A stretch of 64,000 nt of DNA. Source: Lactococcus garvieae (lineage in GTDB: Bacteria > Bacillota > Bacilli > Lactobacillales > Streptococcaceae). The stretch covers positions 1 to 64,000 of the forward strand of contig NZ_CP065691.1 in the NCBI RefSeq assembly GCF_016027715.1, written 5' to 3'. A program made the position numbers and the translations under genes. The notes under the pieces are model-generated. The model saw nothing but the letters and a program-made list of their open reading frames with translations, did no database searches and was not told where the DNA came from. This document shows, one piece after another, positions 9,366 through 18,418 of the stretch (within the stretch, counting starts at the first letter, position 1; each line of letters opens with the position of its first letter).

Positions 9366-10202
9366 ATGACAATTAAAATTGTGACAGATTCATCAATAAC
9401 TATTGAACCAGAATTAGTAGAAGAGCTTAATATAACTGTAGTACCACTGTCTGTAACCATTGAAGAAACAACCTATCTTGATACAGATTTGTCATTGGAC
9501 TCTTTTATGGATAAAATGAAGGGCTCAAAAGCTTTACCTAAAACAAGTCAACCACCCGTTGGCGTTTTTGCAGAAAAATATGAAGAAATTGCAAGTGAAG
9601 AAGATGCGATTATTTCTATCCACATCACTGAAAGTTTAAGTGGAACTGTCCAAGCAGCACGCCAAGGAGCAATGCTTTCTGGTCGTGATGTCACTGTCCT
9701 TGATAGCGATTTTACTGACCAAGCTTTGAAATTTCAAGTTCTAGAGGCTGCACGCTTGGCTAAAGCGGGACTGGATAAAGAAGAAATTTTAGAAAGAATT
9801 AATCACGTTCGAGAAAACACAGAACTCTTCATTGGTATCTCAACCTTGGAAAACCTTGCCAAAGGTGGACGTATCAGCCGTACTACAGGTATTGTTGGTA
9901 GTCTCTTGAATGTTCGTATCGTTATGGAACTTAAAAACCGTGAGCTTGGTGTAATGATGCGTGGGCGCGGCAATAAGACTTTTACAAAATGGTTAGATGA
10001 AACAGTAGAGCATGTGGCTAATTCAGGCCGTAAGATTCGAGAGATTGGTATTTCTCATGTAGAAGGTCTTGATTTTTCACATAAGGCTAAAGAAGCTTTA
10101 CAAAAATTCGTTGAAAAGCCAATTTCTATTTTGGATACAAACTCTACAATTGCAACACACACAGGACCTGGTGCTTGGGCTGTGATGATTGATTATGAGT
10201 AA
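9366..10202 (+). CDS. DegV family fatty-acid-binding protein (FakB-like)
   Basis: A 278-residue DegV protein, in characterised relatives the acyl carrier (FakB) presenting fatty acids to the kinase FakA for incorporation into phospholipid. The N-terminal KIVTDSSITIEPE, the phosphate/carboxylate-binding SLSGTVQAA and the LENLAKGGRIS segments are characteristic. ATG 9366 follows TTGGAG. It begins a four-gene arrangement (DegV, SGNH hydrolase, DUF2140, then HU) that I recall from streptococci and lactococci. Confidence 0.9.
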   Translation: MTIKIVTDSSITIEPELVEELNITVVPLSVTIEETTYLDTDLSLDSFMDKMKGSKALPKTSQPPVGVFAEKYEEIASEEDAIISIHITESLSGTVQAARQGAMLSGRDVTVLDSDFTDQALKFQVLEAARLAKAGLDKEEILERINHVRENTELFIGISTLENLAKGGRISRTTGIVGSLLNVRIVMELKNRELGVMMRGRGNKTFTKWLDETVEHVANSGRKIREIGISHVEGLDFSHKAKEALQKFVEKPISILDTNSTIATHTGPGAWAVMIDYE

Positions 10203-11019
10203 GAAACTGAAAATATTTCTTGAACTTGCTGGTTTCTTGCTAGCAAGTTTACTTGTATTCTTAGGGCTTTCTATCATTAGTACACCAGCTGGCAATTATT
10301 TGAAAGATCAAGCACCAAGACAAGACCAAACGGTCAATTATATTGCCATAGGTGACTCATTGACAGAAGGGGTAGGAGATGCGACGGGGCAAGGCGGTTT
10401 TGTTCCTCTTTTAACAAAAGAAATAGAGAATAAATATACGGTTAAGGTTATAAGCCAGAATTTTGGACATGCGGGTGATACAAGTACTCAGATTTATGAC
10501 AAGATACAAAAAGAAAACATCCAAAGTACTTTGAAAAAGGCAGATTTCATTACACTCACTGTAGGTGGTAATGATGTAATGAAGGTTATCCGTGACAATG
10601 CTTCCAATCTTTCAAAATTAAAAGAAAAAGATTTTGAGCAACCAGCAAAAAATTATCAAAAAGAATTAGAAAAAATATTTGAAAATATTCGTCAGGTTAA
10701 TCCTAAAGCTCATGTTTATGTATTAGGCATATATAACCCTTTTTATCTGAACTTTCCAGATATTCAAGCCTTGCAAAATATTATAAATAATTGGAACAAC
10801 GTAACAGCAGAAACAGTAAAAACTCAAGATAATGCGAGTTTTGTCGCCATTAATGATTTGCTTTATAAAGGAATGGGGGAGGAAAAAGGTGTCACTCAAA
10901 GTGAAACCAAATCAAATGATCTCCTCTATACAGCGGACAGTTTTCACCCTAACAATACAGGATATCAAATTATGGCAGACGCAGTATTTAAAGAATATCA
11001 GGTAATAAATGAAAAATAA
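10195..11019 (+). CDS. SGNH/GDSL-type lipase-esterase, membrane anchored (YpmR-like)
   Basis: A 274-residue serine hydrolase. One N-terminal hydrophobic segment (about residues 8-28) puts the enzyme outside the membrane. Catalytic blocks are IGDSLTEG (nucleophile Ser), GHAGDTS, VGGNDVM and the terminal DSFHPNNTGY carrying Asp and His. ATG 10195 overlaps the end of the DegV gene by 8 bp (ATGAGTAA), suggesting translational coupling; a TTG two codons earlier is less likely. Substrate unknown; the neighbourhood suggests envelope lipid work. Confidence 0.88.
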   Translation: MSKKLKIFLELAGFLLASLLVFLGLSIISTPAGNYLKDQAPRQDQTVNYIAIGDSLTEGVGDATGQGGFVPLLTKEIENKYTVKVISQNFGHAGDTSTQIYDKIQKENIQSTLKKADFITLTVGGNDVMKVIRDNASNLSKLKEKDFEQPAKNYQKELEKIFENIRQVNPKAHVYVLGIYNPFYLNFPDIQALQNIINNWNNVTAETVKTQDNASFVAINDLLYKGMGEEKGVTQSETKSNDLLYTADSFHPNNTGYQIMADAVFKEYQVINEK

Positions 11020-11590
11020 AAAAACAATCTGGAAATGGCTCTTTCTTGCTTTATTAGCGATAAATCTAGGTGGCGTAGCCTTTATTTCCAGTCGAGTATT
11101 TAATGTGCGTGATCAGCAACATTTGACAAGTGTCAATAAGGTGACTGATGCTACTGAAGTGGGTAAAATAAGTACAAACAGAGACCAATTAAACCAATTA
11201 ATTAATACCTACCTCGCGGATTTTCAAACATCAGATATGAGCTATAAGTTTTATTTGTCTAATCAGGCTGTGCTAGAAGCTTCATATCAACTTTTTGGAC
11301 AGAAAATCCCTCTTTATATTTATTTTGAACCACTTGCATTAAATGATGGTTCAGTTGCGCTTCAAGTAAAAAATGTATCGGCAGGAACTCTAAATCTTCC
11401 GACAAGCGCGGTATTAAGCTATGTGAAATCAAGTATTCAACTTCCAAACTTCGTTGAAGTCTTGCCATTAAAGGATCAAGTGGTCGTTCATTTGCCGCAA
11501 CTTACCTTAGCAAATAATTTATATTTAAAAGCAGATCAGTTAGATTTAATCAATGGAAATTTCACTTTTAATTTAATGATTCAATCTTAA
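11009..11590 (+). CDS. DUF2140 family membrane-anchored protein (YpmS-like)
   Basis: A 193-residue protein with one N-terminal membrane helix (WKWLFLALLAINLGGVAFI) and an extracellular domain. It matches the YpmS/DUF2140 family that habitually follows the SGNH hydrolase gene; function is unknown. The ATG overlaps the preceding stop by 11 bp. No cysteines or obvious catalytic residues are visible. Confidence 0.82.
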   Translation: MKNKKTIWKWLFLALLAINLGGVAFISSRVFNVRDQQHLTSVNKVTDATEVGKISTNRDQLNQLINTYLADFQTSDMSYKFYLSNQAVLEASYQLFGQKIPLYIYFEPLALNDGSVALQVKNVSAGTLNLPTSAVLSYVKSSIQLPNFVEVLPLKDQVVVHLPQLTLANNLYLKADQLDLINGNFTFNLMIQS

Positions 11591-11626
11591 AATCTCCTAA
11601 AAACCGCAGAAAAACGCTGTTTAGGC

Positions 11627-11655
11627 TTGCAAAGGTCATCAACATTTGATAAAAT
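11627..11655 (+). promoter_or_regulatory. hup promoter
   Basis: TTGCAA (11627-11632) and TAAAAT (11650-11655) with a 17-bp spacer, about 50 bp upstream of the HU start. Confidence 0.7.
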
Positions 11656-11707
11656 GAAAAGTGCCTAATAAGAACAGGTAAAACAAAATATGGAGGACAT
11701 TTTTAAA

Positions 11708-11983
11708 ATGGCTAACAAACAAGATCTTATCGCTGAAGTTGCAGCAAAAGCTGGATTGACTAAAAAAGATGCTGAAAAAGCAGTTAACGCTTTCGGTGAA
11801 TCAGTAACTGAATTCCTCGCAAAAGGAGAAAAAGTTCAACTTATCGGTTTCGGTACTTTTGAAACTCGTGAACGTGCAGCTCGTGAAGGCCGCAACCCTC
11901 AAACTGGTGCAGCTATCCAAATCGCAGCAACTACTGTTCCTGCATTTAAAGCTGGTAAAGCTTTGAAAGACGCTGTTAAATAA
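11708..11983 (+). CDS. hup: HU family DNA-binding protein
   Basis: A 91-residue histone-like protein that bends DNA non-specifically as a dimer. The sequence [17 protein letters not shown], the central [22 protein letters not shown] beta-arm region (starts near residue 43) and the C-terminal [13 protein letters not shown] are diagnostic. The true start is ATG 11708; an in-frame ATG at 11690 overlaps the TGGAGGAC Shine-Dalgarno itself. Own promoter and double terminator, so monocistronic. Confidence 0.97.
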   Translation: MANKQDLIAEVAAKAGLTKKDAEKAVNAFGESVTEFLAKGEKVQLIGFGTFETRERAAREGRNPQTGAAIQIAATTVPAFKAGKALKDAVK

Positions 11984-12001
11984 TCTAGCGTAGAAATACT
12001 G

Positions 12002-12029
12002 ATACCGTGGTTATCCATGGTATTTTTTA
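12002..12029 (+). terminator. hup terminator 1
   Basis: ATACCGTGG (12002-12010) pairs with CCATGGTAT (12015-12023), one G-T pair, followed by a T-run. Confidence 0.8.
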
Positions 12030-12048
12030 ATACGAGAAAATTGAAATC

Positions 12049-12079
12049 AAAAAGCTCAACCTCACAAGGTTGGGCTTTT
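12049..12079. terminator. hup terminator 2
   Basis: AAAAGCTCAACCT (12049-12061) pairs with AGGTTGGGCTTTT (12067-12079). A second stem-loop behind the first gives a tandem terminator; A- and T-rich flanks would allow use in either direction. Confidence 0.75.
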
Positions 12080-12274
12080 ATCGTTTTCCCTTTGACAATA
12101 AATGTTCTTTTTGATGTGAGTGCGATTAAGCAGATAGAATATTTTGTGTGCATTCAAGAGTTAACAATTTTTGAGCTGTAAAAAACCAGAAAAAAGTGAT
12201 AGAATGAGGAAATGATAATGCCTTTGAATTCATAAATATGGCATTTAATGATATTCAGAAATGAGGAAAATAAG

Positions 12275-13420
12275 ATTATTTACTTTGATAACTCAGCCAC
12301 TACAGCTATAAATCCAGAAGTATTGCGCACATATACAGATGTTGCCACTAAAATTATGGGAAACCCATCAAGCCTACACAGCTTAGGCTCAACAGCAACG
12401 AGACTTTTAGAAGCATCACGCCGCCAAATTGCGGAGCTGCTCCATGTAAAGTCAGAAGAAATTTTCTTCACAAGTGGAGGAACCGAAGGAGACAACTGGG
12501 TACTCAAAGGTGTTGCCTATGAGAAAGAAAAGTTTGGTAAGCATATTATTATATCCGCTATTGAACACCCAGCAGTTAAAAATACAGCAGCCTGGTTAGC
12601 CAGTCAAGGGTTTGATGTTGAAGAAGCACCTGTCGATGAGAGAGGCTTTGTGAAAGTGTCAGAACTCGAAGCTTTGATTCGTGAGGATACAATTCTCGTG
12701 TCTGTCATGGCCGTAAATAATGAAGTGGGTTCTATTCAACCGATCAAAGAAATTGCTGCAATTTTGAAAGATAAACCCACAATTTCCTTCCATATTGATG
12801 CTGTACAGGCTATTGGGAAGATTGCTATAGAAGATTTTATGCTCGATCGGGTCGACTTTGCTACTTTTTCAGCTCATAAGTTTCATGGACCGCGTGGAGT
12901 AGGTTTTCTCTATGTGAAATCAGGTAAACGCTTGGCTCCCCTTTTGCATGGTGGAGGCCAGGAAAACAATAAGCGTTCAACAACTGAGAACTTAGCAGGA
13001 ATTGCTGCCACAGCTAAAGCACTGCGATTGACTTTAGACGACTTTGACCATAAAACGGAAAAAATTCGTCAAATGAAATCGATTATTTTTGAAGAGCTCT
13101 CAAAGCAAGATAAAATTATTCTTTTTTCAGAAATGGATGACTTTGTTCCAAATATCTTGACCTTTGGTATTCGTGGAGTTCGTGGTGAAGTAGTCGTTCA
13201 CGCTTTTGAAAAACATGAAATATATATATCTACAACATCTGCATGTTCCTCAAAGAAAAATGCAGCTGCGGGGACCCTTATGGCAATGCATGTCAAGCCA
13301 GACATCGCCACAAGTGCTGTACGTATCAGCTTAGATTATACCAATAATATGTTAGAGATAGAGGGATTCCTTACTATCTTCCGTAATATCTACCAAGAAA
13401 TGCTTAAAGTAGCCAACTAA
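12275..13420 (+). CDS. cysteine desulfurase (IscS/NifS family), probable AUU start
   Basis: A PLP-dependent class V aminotransferase that moves sulfur from cysteine to an acceptor. Visible motifs are GNPSSLHSLG, TSGGTEGDN, the IEHPAVKNT His, the PLP Lys in FSAHKFHGPRG and the catalytic Cys in TTSACSSKK. The usual family N terminus is M-IYFDN; here the codon before IYFDNSATT is ATT at 12275, with GAGGA 7 nt upstream. An in-frame ATG at 12248 adds nine residues but has no Shine-Dalgarno. Many Firmicutes place thiI after this gene; here a terminator and the convergent cysK follow. Confidence 0.9.
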   Translation: MIYFDNSATTAINPEVLRTYTDVATKIMGNPSSLHSLGSTATRLLEASRRQIAELLHVKSEEIFFTSGGTEGDNWVLKGVAYEKEKFGKHIIISAIEHPAVKNTAAWLASQGFDVEEAPVDERGFVKVSELEALIREDTILVSVMAVNNEVGSIQPIKEIAAILKDKPTISFHIDAVQAIGKIAIEDFMLDRVDFATFSAHKFHGPRGVGFLYVKSGKRLAPLLHGGGQENNKRSTTENLAGIAATAKALRLTLDDFDHKTEKIRQMKSIIFEELSKQDKIILFSEMDDFVPNILTFGIRGVRGEVVVHAFEKHEIYISTTSACSSKKNAAAGTLMAMHVKPDIATSAVRISLDYTNNMLEIEGFLTIFRNIYQEMLKVAN

Positions 13421-13433
13421 TCTAGAATACAAT

Positions 13434-13463
13434 AAAAAGCCTTGCAATACCGCAAGGCTTTTT
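13434..13463. terminator. bidirectional terminator between desulfurase gene and cysK
   Basis: AAAAAGCCTTGC (13434-13445) pairs with GCAAGGCTTTTT (13452-13463) between convergent genes. Confidence 0.88.
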
Positions 13464-13481
13464 ATCATTAGAGTGTGCGTG

Positions 13482-14402
13482 TTAAAAATCGTATAATTCA
13501 GTGGAAAGGTAACGTTCTCCATTATCTGCAGAAAGAGTAAGTACTTTTTTACCTTTACCAAGTTTTTTGGCAACTTCAAGTGCAGCCCAAATGGCAGCAC
13601 CACTGGAAATACCAACAAGGAAGCCTTGATGGAAACCCACTTCGCGAGCTGTGATAAAGGCTTCTTCAACAGGAACGTCAATAACTTCATCGTAAGAAGA
13701 TGTATCAAGCGCCTTTGGAATAAAAGGTACACCAATCCCTTGGAGTTTATGGGGTTGAGGTTGGCCGCCGTTAAGAACAGGAGAGCTTGCAGGCTCCACA
13801 GCATAGCTTTTAAGATTAGGGTTAGCTCTTTTCAAAACATGGGAAACACCGGAGATGGTGCCACCTGTCCCAGCTCCAGCAACAAAGGCATCTAAACCTG
13901 TTTCACCAAAGGCGTCTATGATCTCAACGGCAGTGGTTGCTTCATGGGCAGCCGGATTAGCAGGATTGTCAAACTGAAGGGGAAGGAACCACCCATTTTC
14001 TTCAGATAAGCGTTCTGCCGTGGCGATTGCTTCGTTCATACCACCAGCGGCTGGTGTAAGGATAAGCTCAGCACCATAAGCTTGGATAAGTTTACGACGT
14101 TCTACAGAGAAAGTTTCAGGCATAACGATAACTACTTTGTAACCCAGAGCAGCACCGACAAAAGCTAGACCAATTCCTGTATTACCCGAAGTTGGTTCAA
14201 TGATTGTTCCCCCTGCTTTTAAAATGCCATCATGCTCAGCTTGACGTATCATGTTCAGAGCAATACGGTCTTTTACAGAACCACCAGGATTAAATGCTTC
14301 AAGCTTGACGTAAACTTCAGCACTGTCCTCAGGAAGATTTTTAAGCTTGAGAATAGGGGTTTGTCCGATAAGCTCAGTGATATTTTCATAAATTTTAGTC
14401 AT
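13482..14402 (-). CDS. cysK: cysteine synthase A (O-acetylserine sulfhydrylase)
   Basis: A 306-residue PLP enzyme that makes cysteine from O-acetylserine and sulfide. The PLP Lys lies in [11 protein letters not shown] (residue about 41), the substrate loop in [12 protein letters not shown], and the phosphate-binding loop in [13 protein letters not shown] 14402 follows a GAGGAG Shine-Dalgarno. A minus-strand TATAAT lies at 14445-14440 with a poor -35 box, consistent with activator control; lactococcal cysteine genes are known to be activated by the LysR regulator CmbR, but I could not define its site. Confidence 0.95.
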   Translation of the reverse strand: MTKIYENITELIGQTPILKLKNLPEDSAEVYVKLEAFNPGGSVKDRIALNMIRQAEHDGILKAGGTIIEPTSGNTGIGLAFVGAALGYKVVIVMPETFSVERRKLIQAYGAELILTPAAGGMNEAIATAERLSEENGWFLPLQFDNPANPAAHEATTAVEIIDAFGETGLDAFVAGAGTGGTISGVSHVLKRANPNLKSYAVEPASSPVLNGGQPQPHKLQGIGVPFIPKALDTSSYDEVIDVPVEEAFITAREVGFHQGFLVGISSGAAIWAALEVAKKLGKGKKVLTLSADNGERYLSTELYDF

Positions 14403-14599
14403 AGAATACTCCTCTTCATTTTCGAATGTTCGTACTTCAATTATAAAACCTACTCTATCAGTTTTCTATAAAAAAAGCGAATGAATGCTATAAAATTATA
14501 TTATGACAGATTATATAGTTTTACATTGCCCCGTAAATAGTATATACTTAAAATTAATGAATTATTTATTTAATTATTTAATTATGGGGATTTTGTAAA

Positions 14600-15523
14600 A
14601 TGAGAACAAAACACAAATTTTTATTTGGTGCAGCAGCTGTTGCACTAACAAGTTTAGGAGCTGTAAAAGCTCAAGCAATGTCCATACAAGACTTGGCGGA
14701 AGCAGCAACACCAGTAGCAAATGAGTATGGACTTTATCCATCTGTCATGATCGCACAAGGTATTTTAGAAAGCAGTGCAGGCCAAAGTGCTTTAGCTGTG
14801 AACTACAACAACATTTTTGGAGTGAAGTACACTTCAGGAAGCCCAGTTTATCTTCCTACGCAAGAATTTCTTGATGGTCAAATGCACAATGTTGTTGAGC
14901 CTTTCCAAGCTTATGATTCAGTTGCTGAGGCCTGTGCAGCTCAAGCTCGTCTTTTGCGTGGATCTTTCTTGTATTCTGGCGTTTGGCGTGAAAACACCAG
15001 CTCGTATCAAGATGCAACGGCATGGCTCCAAGGACGTTATGCTACTGATCCAAACTATGCCTCAAAATTAAATGCTCTTATTGCCGAGTATGGTTTGACA
15101 GCGTATGACGGAGGTACTGTTACAACGGCTTCAACAACAAGCTATGTTACTACAACTACAACAACCAGCACTAATACAGGAGCTTATGATACACAGTCGT
15201 ACACAGTGAAAGAAGGAGATACGGTCTCTGCTATTGCTGCCCAATACGGCTTGTCAATGGATGCTGTGCTTGCTCAAAATGGTCTTTCAGCAACAGATCA
15301 TATTATGATTGGGCAAGTTTTGCAAATTCCTTCAGTTGGCACTTCTACAGATACGTCAACAGTTTCTACTGTGTCAACAAGCACCGTTTCGAGTTCATAT
15401 ACTGTCCAATCGGGTGACACTTTAACATCTATCGCGTCAGTTTACGGGATGACAGCAGACGACCTTGCAGCTATCAATGGCATTACAGGTAATATTTACC
15501 CAGGACAAACCTTGTCTGTATAA
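14600..15523 (+). CDS. AcmA-type peptidoglycan hydrolase with two LysM repeats
   Basis: A secreted autolysin of 307 residues. A signal peptide (about residues 1-26, KHKFLFGAAAVALTSL, cleavage after VKAQA) is followed by a glucosaminidase domain (about 28-170) with ILESSAGQSAL and NIFGVKY motifs. A Ser/Thr-rich linker and two LysM repeats follow (YTVKEGDTVSAIAAQYG near 200, YTVQSGDTLTSIASVYG near 264). L. lactis AcmA is larger with three LysM units, so this is either a short AcmA or a paralogue. ATG 14600 follows GGGGAT. Single-gene unit. Confidence 0.9.
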   Translation: MRTKHKFLFGAAAVALTSLGAVKAQAMSIQDLAEAATPVANEYGLYPSVMIAQGILESSAGQSALAVNYNNIFGVKYTSGSPVYLPTQEFLDGQMHNVVEPFQAYDSVAEACAAQARLLRGSFLYSGVWRENTSSYQDATAWLQGRYATDPNYASKLNALIAEYGLTAYDGGTVTTASTTSYVTTTTTTSTNTGAYDTQSYTVKEGDTVSAIAAQYGLSMDAVLAQNGLSATDHIMIGQVLQIPSVGTSTDTSTVSTVSTSTVSSSYTVQSGDTLTSIASVYGMTADDLAAINGITGNIYPGQTLSV

Positions 15524-15579
15524 TAAGATTATTTAAAATAGGTATCCTTACCTTAGCTATAAAAGGATATAGAAAACTA

Positions 15580-15615
15580 AAAAGATCAGAACGCGTACGC
15601 ATTCTGATCTTTTTT
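15580..15615. terminator. bidirectional terminator between autolysin and MBL hydrolase genes
   Basis: AAAGATCAGAA (15581-15591) pairs with TTCTGATCTTT (15602-15612), with A- and T-runs on either side. Confidence 0.85.
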
Positions 15616-15672
15616 ATTAATTTCAAGTCTAGGTTTTTAGGCAAGGATAAACTCAGGCTAAGTTCCTTGACC

Positions 15673-16299
15673 TTATAGAAAAGGATTATAGATTTTTTCT
15701 TGTCCAATAGTCGTAGCAGGTCCATGGCCTGGGTAAACTCTAAAATCATCGGGGAGGGAGAATAATTCATGTTTTATAGAGTGAAGAAGTTGTTCATGAT
15801 TACCAGTTGGTAGATCTGTTCTTCCAATAGCCCCACCAAAGAGAGCATCGCCAGAAAACACAATTTTTTCTTCATTAAATACTAGGCTAATACCACCCGC
15901 TGAGTGCCCCGGTGTATGCCGGATAGAAAAATCTAAGCCCGAAAAGTTATAAGAGATATCGCAATTATAATATTTATCCACAGTGGATTGACAAACTACT
16001 GGCTGAGGCATCATCAAAGCCGAAGCGTTGAGCTCAGGGTGGGTTAGCCATTCTTTTTCATTTTCATGCAAAAAGATGAGTGCTTGAGGATAAAGCTTTT
16101 TAATACGGTCTAGCCCCATGATATGATCAAAGTGAGCATGGGTCAATAAGATAGCAGCTAAAGGTTTGTCAACCTCTTGCAGTTTGTCAATAATTTTTTC
16201 AGGCTGACTGCCTGGGTCAATAAGTAGACTTAAAGCAGAATTGCTCAGGATATAAGCATTTTCCTGAGCAATTTCACTAACGATTTTATCGATTTTCAT
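15673..16299 (-). CDS. MBL-fold metallo-hydrolase (glyoxalase II-like)
   Basis: A 208-residue metallo-beta-lactamase-fold hydrolase. The zinc-binding motif is LTHAHFDHIMG (about residues 52-62); later ligands lie in HTPGHSAGG, the SGDALF Asp and the VYPGHGP His. This is the pattern of small glyoxalase II-like hydrolases in Gram-positives, substrate uncertain. It lies three bases after the pbp1A stop in the recU-pbp1A operon. Confidence 0.85.
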   Translation of the reverse strand: MKIDKIVSEIAQENAYILSNSALSLLIDPGSQPEKIIDKLQEVDKPLAAILLTHAHFDHIMGLDRIKKLYPQALIFLHENEKEWLTHPELNASALMMPQPVVCQSTVDKYYNCDISYNFSGLDFSIRHTPGHSAGGISLVFNEEKIVFSGDALFGGAIGRTDLPTGNHEQLLHSIKHELFSLPDDFRVYPGHGPATTIGQEKIYNPFL

Positions 16300-16302
16300 A
16301 AA

Positions 16303-18417
16303 TTAACTTCCTGTTACAGTAAGTTCAGAGCCTTCTTTCACAACATCCGCAGGCATTTGCCAGTCTGCGACAGATGCTGGATCTGGGTAGAGCGAAGTCA
16401 TCATTGCTTTGAAAACTTTGGCTGCAATATACATATTGTCACCATAGATAGGTTGTAGCTTGTTTTTATATCCCGTCCATACAGCCATTGAATATTGTGG
16501 TGTATAACCTACAAAGTTCTCATCTGGGGACATAGAGCCACCTTGAAGCTGTGCTTGGGTAATACCAGCAGTTTCTAGTGCCTGCTGATATTCGGTATCG
16601 CTATAGTTGGAAGTCCCGGTTTTACCAGCTTCAGGAAGACCTGGAGTTTGGGCATAAAGTCCTGTTGAAAGGGCTGGGATTGTTCCATCATTACCTTTGA
16701 CTACCCCTTTGAGGATATCTGTAATGATATAAGCAGTTGAGGATTTCATAGCCCGAACACGCTCAGGCTCATAATTCTTTGTAGAACCATCAGGCATCAC
16801 TATTTTAGATACATAGTAAGGTTTAGTATAGATGCCATCATTTGAGAAAGCAGCATAGGCTGCTGCCATGCGTTCGGAAGTCGCACCGTATTGTCTATCA
16901 CTACTTCCTGTATTACTTGAAATACCATTGGAATACGTCATTGTTCCTGGCTCAAAAGTTCCATTACCTTCAGCATCAGTCCCTGTTTGTACCGCATATT
17001 TCAGTCCTAATTTATTGGCGAAAGCAGTTGCTTTGTCCAGCCCTACTGCATCTAAAGTCTTAATGGCGGGTATGTTACGTGACAGAGCCAATGCTTGGCG
17101 TACAGTGATATTTCCAAGATATTGGTTATCCCAGTTGTTCAGCTGGATATTTTGGGCATCAGGATAAAAGTAAGGACCCGAGTCTGCAATGGTTTGTGCA
17201 GTACTCTTGTAAATACCATCGTCAAAGGCGGGGGCATAATCAACTAAAGGTTTCATAGTTGATCCCCAGTCGCGGTCATTGGCTGTGGCTTGATTGAAAC
17301 CAAAGGCAACAACTTCTTGCTTACGACTACCGATTTGTGCGGCAACCCCTCCCGTTTGTGTATCAATTAGAGTTGAAGCTACTTGAAGCTCATCATCTGT
17401 AAAAGGTACAGAGTCATTAGTGTTAACGATATTATACAAATTTTGTTGAGCAGTGCTATCAAGTGTTGTATAAATCTTCAAGCCAGCATTAGCAGCAATG
17501 GTTCCAGTTTCTTGATTCGCTTGTTTCATTGCCTCAGAGATAAAATCATTAGCATACTCAGGAATATTTACACTCCCTTTCAACTCTTGAAGTCCATCGT
17601 CAATCGGTGTGTTAATCGCTTCGTCTCTTTGTTTTTCGGTGATTTTACCAAAGCGATACATTGAGTTAATCACTAAGTCGCGACGATATTTTGCTGCTTC
17701 AGGATTTTTATAAGGGTTATAAGTATTTGGGGCTTGGGGCATGCCTGCCAGTAGGGCGAGTTGTGGAATAGATAACTGAGTTAAAGGTTTATTATAATAT
17801 GCTTGAGCAGCAGTCCCCATGCCATAGTAACCATTTGCCATATTGACCTTGTTTACATAAGCAGTGAAGATTTGCTCTTTAGACCATTTTTGGTCTAACT
17901 GTAAAGCAAGCCAAGCCTCTTGGATTTTAACCTCCATTGTTTGATCAGACGAATCTGTTGAGTAAAATGAAAGTTTAATTAACTGCATATCAAGTGTAGA
18001 ACCACCTTGGGTATGTCCACCACGTAAGTTGTTCAGTAAAGAACCCGCAATACGGATGGGGTCAACGCCACGAGTGTTGAAGAAGCGATGGTCTTCGATT
18101 GAAGTCACGGCATTTACAAGCATAACAGGAATGTTATCGGTCTGCACCAAGTCACGTTGCTCAGCTCCAAGTGTCGCAAGTACTTTTCCCTCTTTATCGT
18201 ACACAACTGTTGAGGGAGGAGATTCTAGTTTACTCATATCCAATTTGGGAGCATCTTTAGCATAATAGACAAAAAGTGCACCTGCTGCAACAAAAGTAAG
18301 AATAACAGCTGAAAAAGTCAGAATTAAAGCCCATTTCAAAGTAGAAATGAGTGATCTTTTGACTACAGTATTTTGATTTGATTTTGTCTTAGATTTTTTA
18401 CGTTTATTAGTAGGAAT
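16303..18417 (-). CDS. pbp1A: class A penicillin-binding protein 1A, probable AUU start
   Basis: A bifunctional transglycosylase-transpeptidase that builds cell wall peptidoglycan. A basic cytoplasmic tail is followed by one membrane helix and the GT51 domain (SIEDHRFFNTRG with the catalytic Glu, GGSTLDMQL). The transpeptidase domain carries GSTMK (SxxK), SRN and KTGTSN. No ATG, GTG or TTG is in frame until TTG 18339, which has no Shine-Dalgarno and would remove the basic tail PTNKRKKSKTK. An ATT at 18417 sits 7 nt after GAGGTG (18430-18425); another ATT at 18423 overlaps the recU stop. I use 18417 (704 aa). Partner in the operon: recU. Confidence 0.9.
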   Translation of the reverse strand: MPTNKRKKSKTKSNQNTVVKRSLISTLKWALILTFSAVILTFVAAGALFVYYAKDAPKLDMSKLESPPSTVVYDKEGKVLATLGAEQRDLVQTDNIPVMLVNAVTSIEDHRFFNTRGVDPIRIAGSLLNNLRGGHTQGGSTLDMQLIKLSFYSTDSSDQTMEVKIQEAWLALQLDQKWSKEQIFTAYVNKVNMANGYYGMGTAAQAYYNKPLTQLSIPQLALLAGMPQAPNTYNPYKNPEAAKYRRDLVINSMYRFGKITEKQRDEAINTPIDDGLQELKGSVNIPEYANDFISEAMKQANQETGTIAANAGLKIYTTLDSTAQQNLYNIVNTNDSVPFTDDELQVASTLIDTQTGGVAAQIGSRKQEVVAFGFNQATANDRDWGSTMKPLVDYAPAFDDGIYKSTAQTIADSGPYFYPDAQNIQLNNWDNQYLGNITVRQALALSRNIPAIKTLDAVGLDKATAFANKLGLKYAVQTGTDAEGNGTFEPGTMTYSNGISSNTGSSDRQYGATSERMAAAYAAFSNDGIYTKPYYVSKIVMPDGSTKNYEPERVRAMKSSTAYIITDILKGVVKGNDGTIPALSTGLYAQTPGLPEAGKTGTSNYSDTEYQQALETAGITQAQLQGGSMSPDENFVGYTPQYSMAVWTGYKNKLQPIYGDNMYIAAKVFKAMMTSLYPDPASVADWQMPADVVKEGSELTVTGS

Positions 18418-18418
18418 T

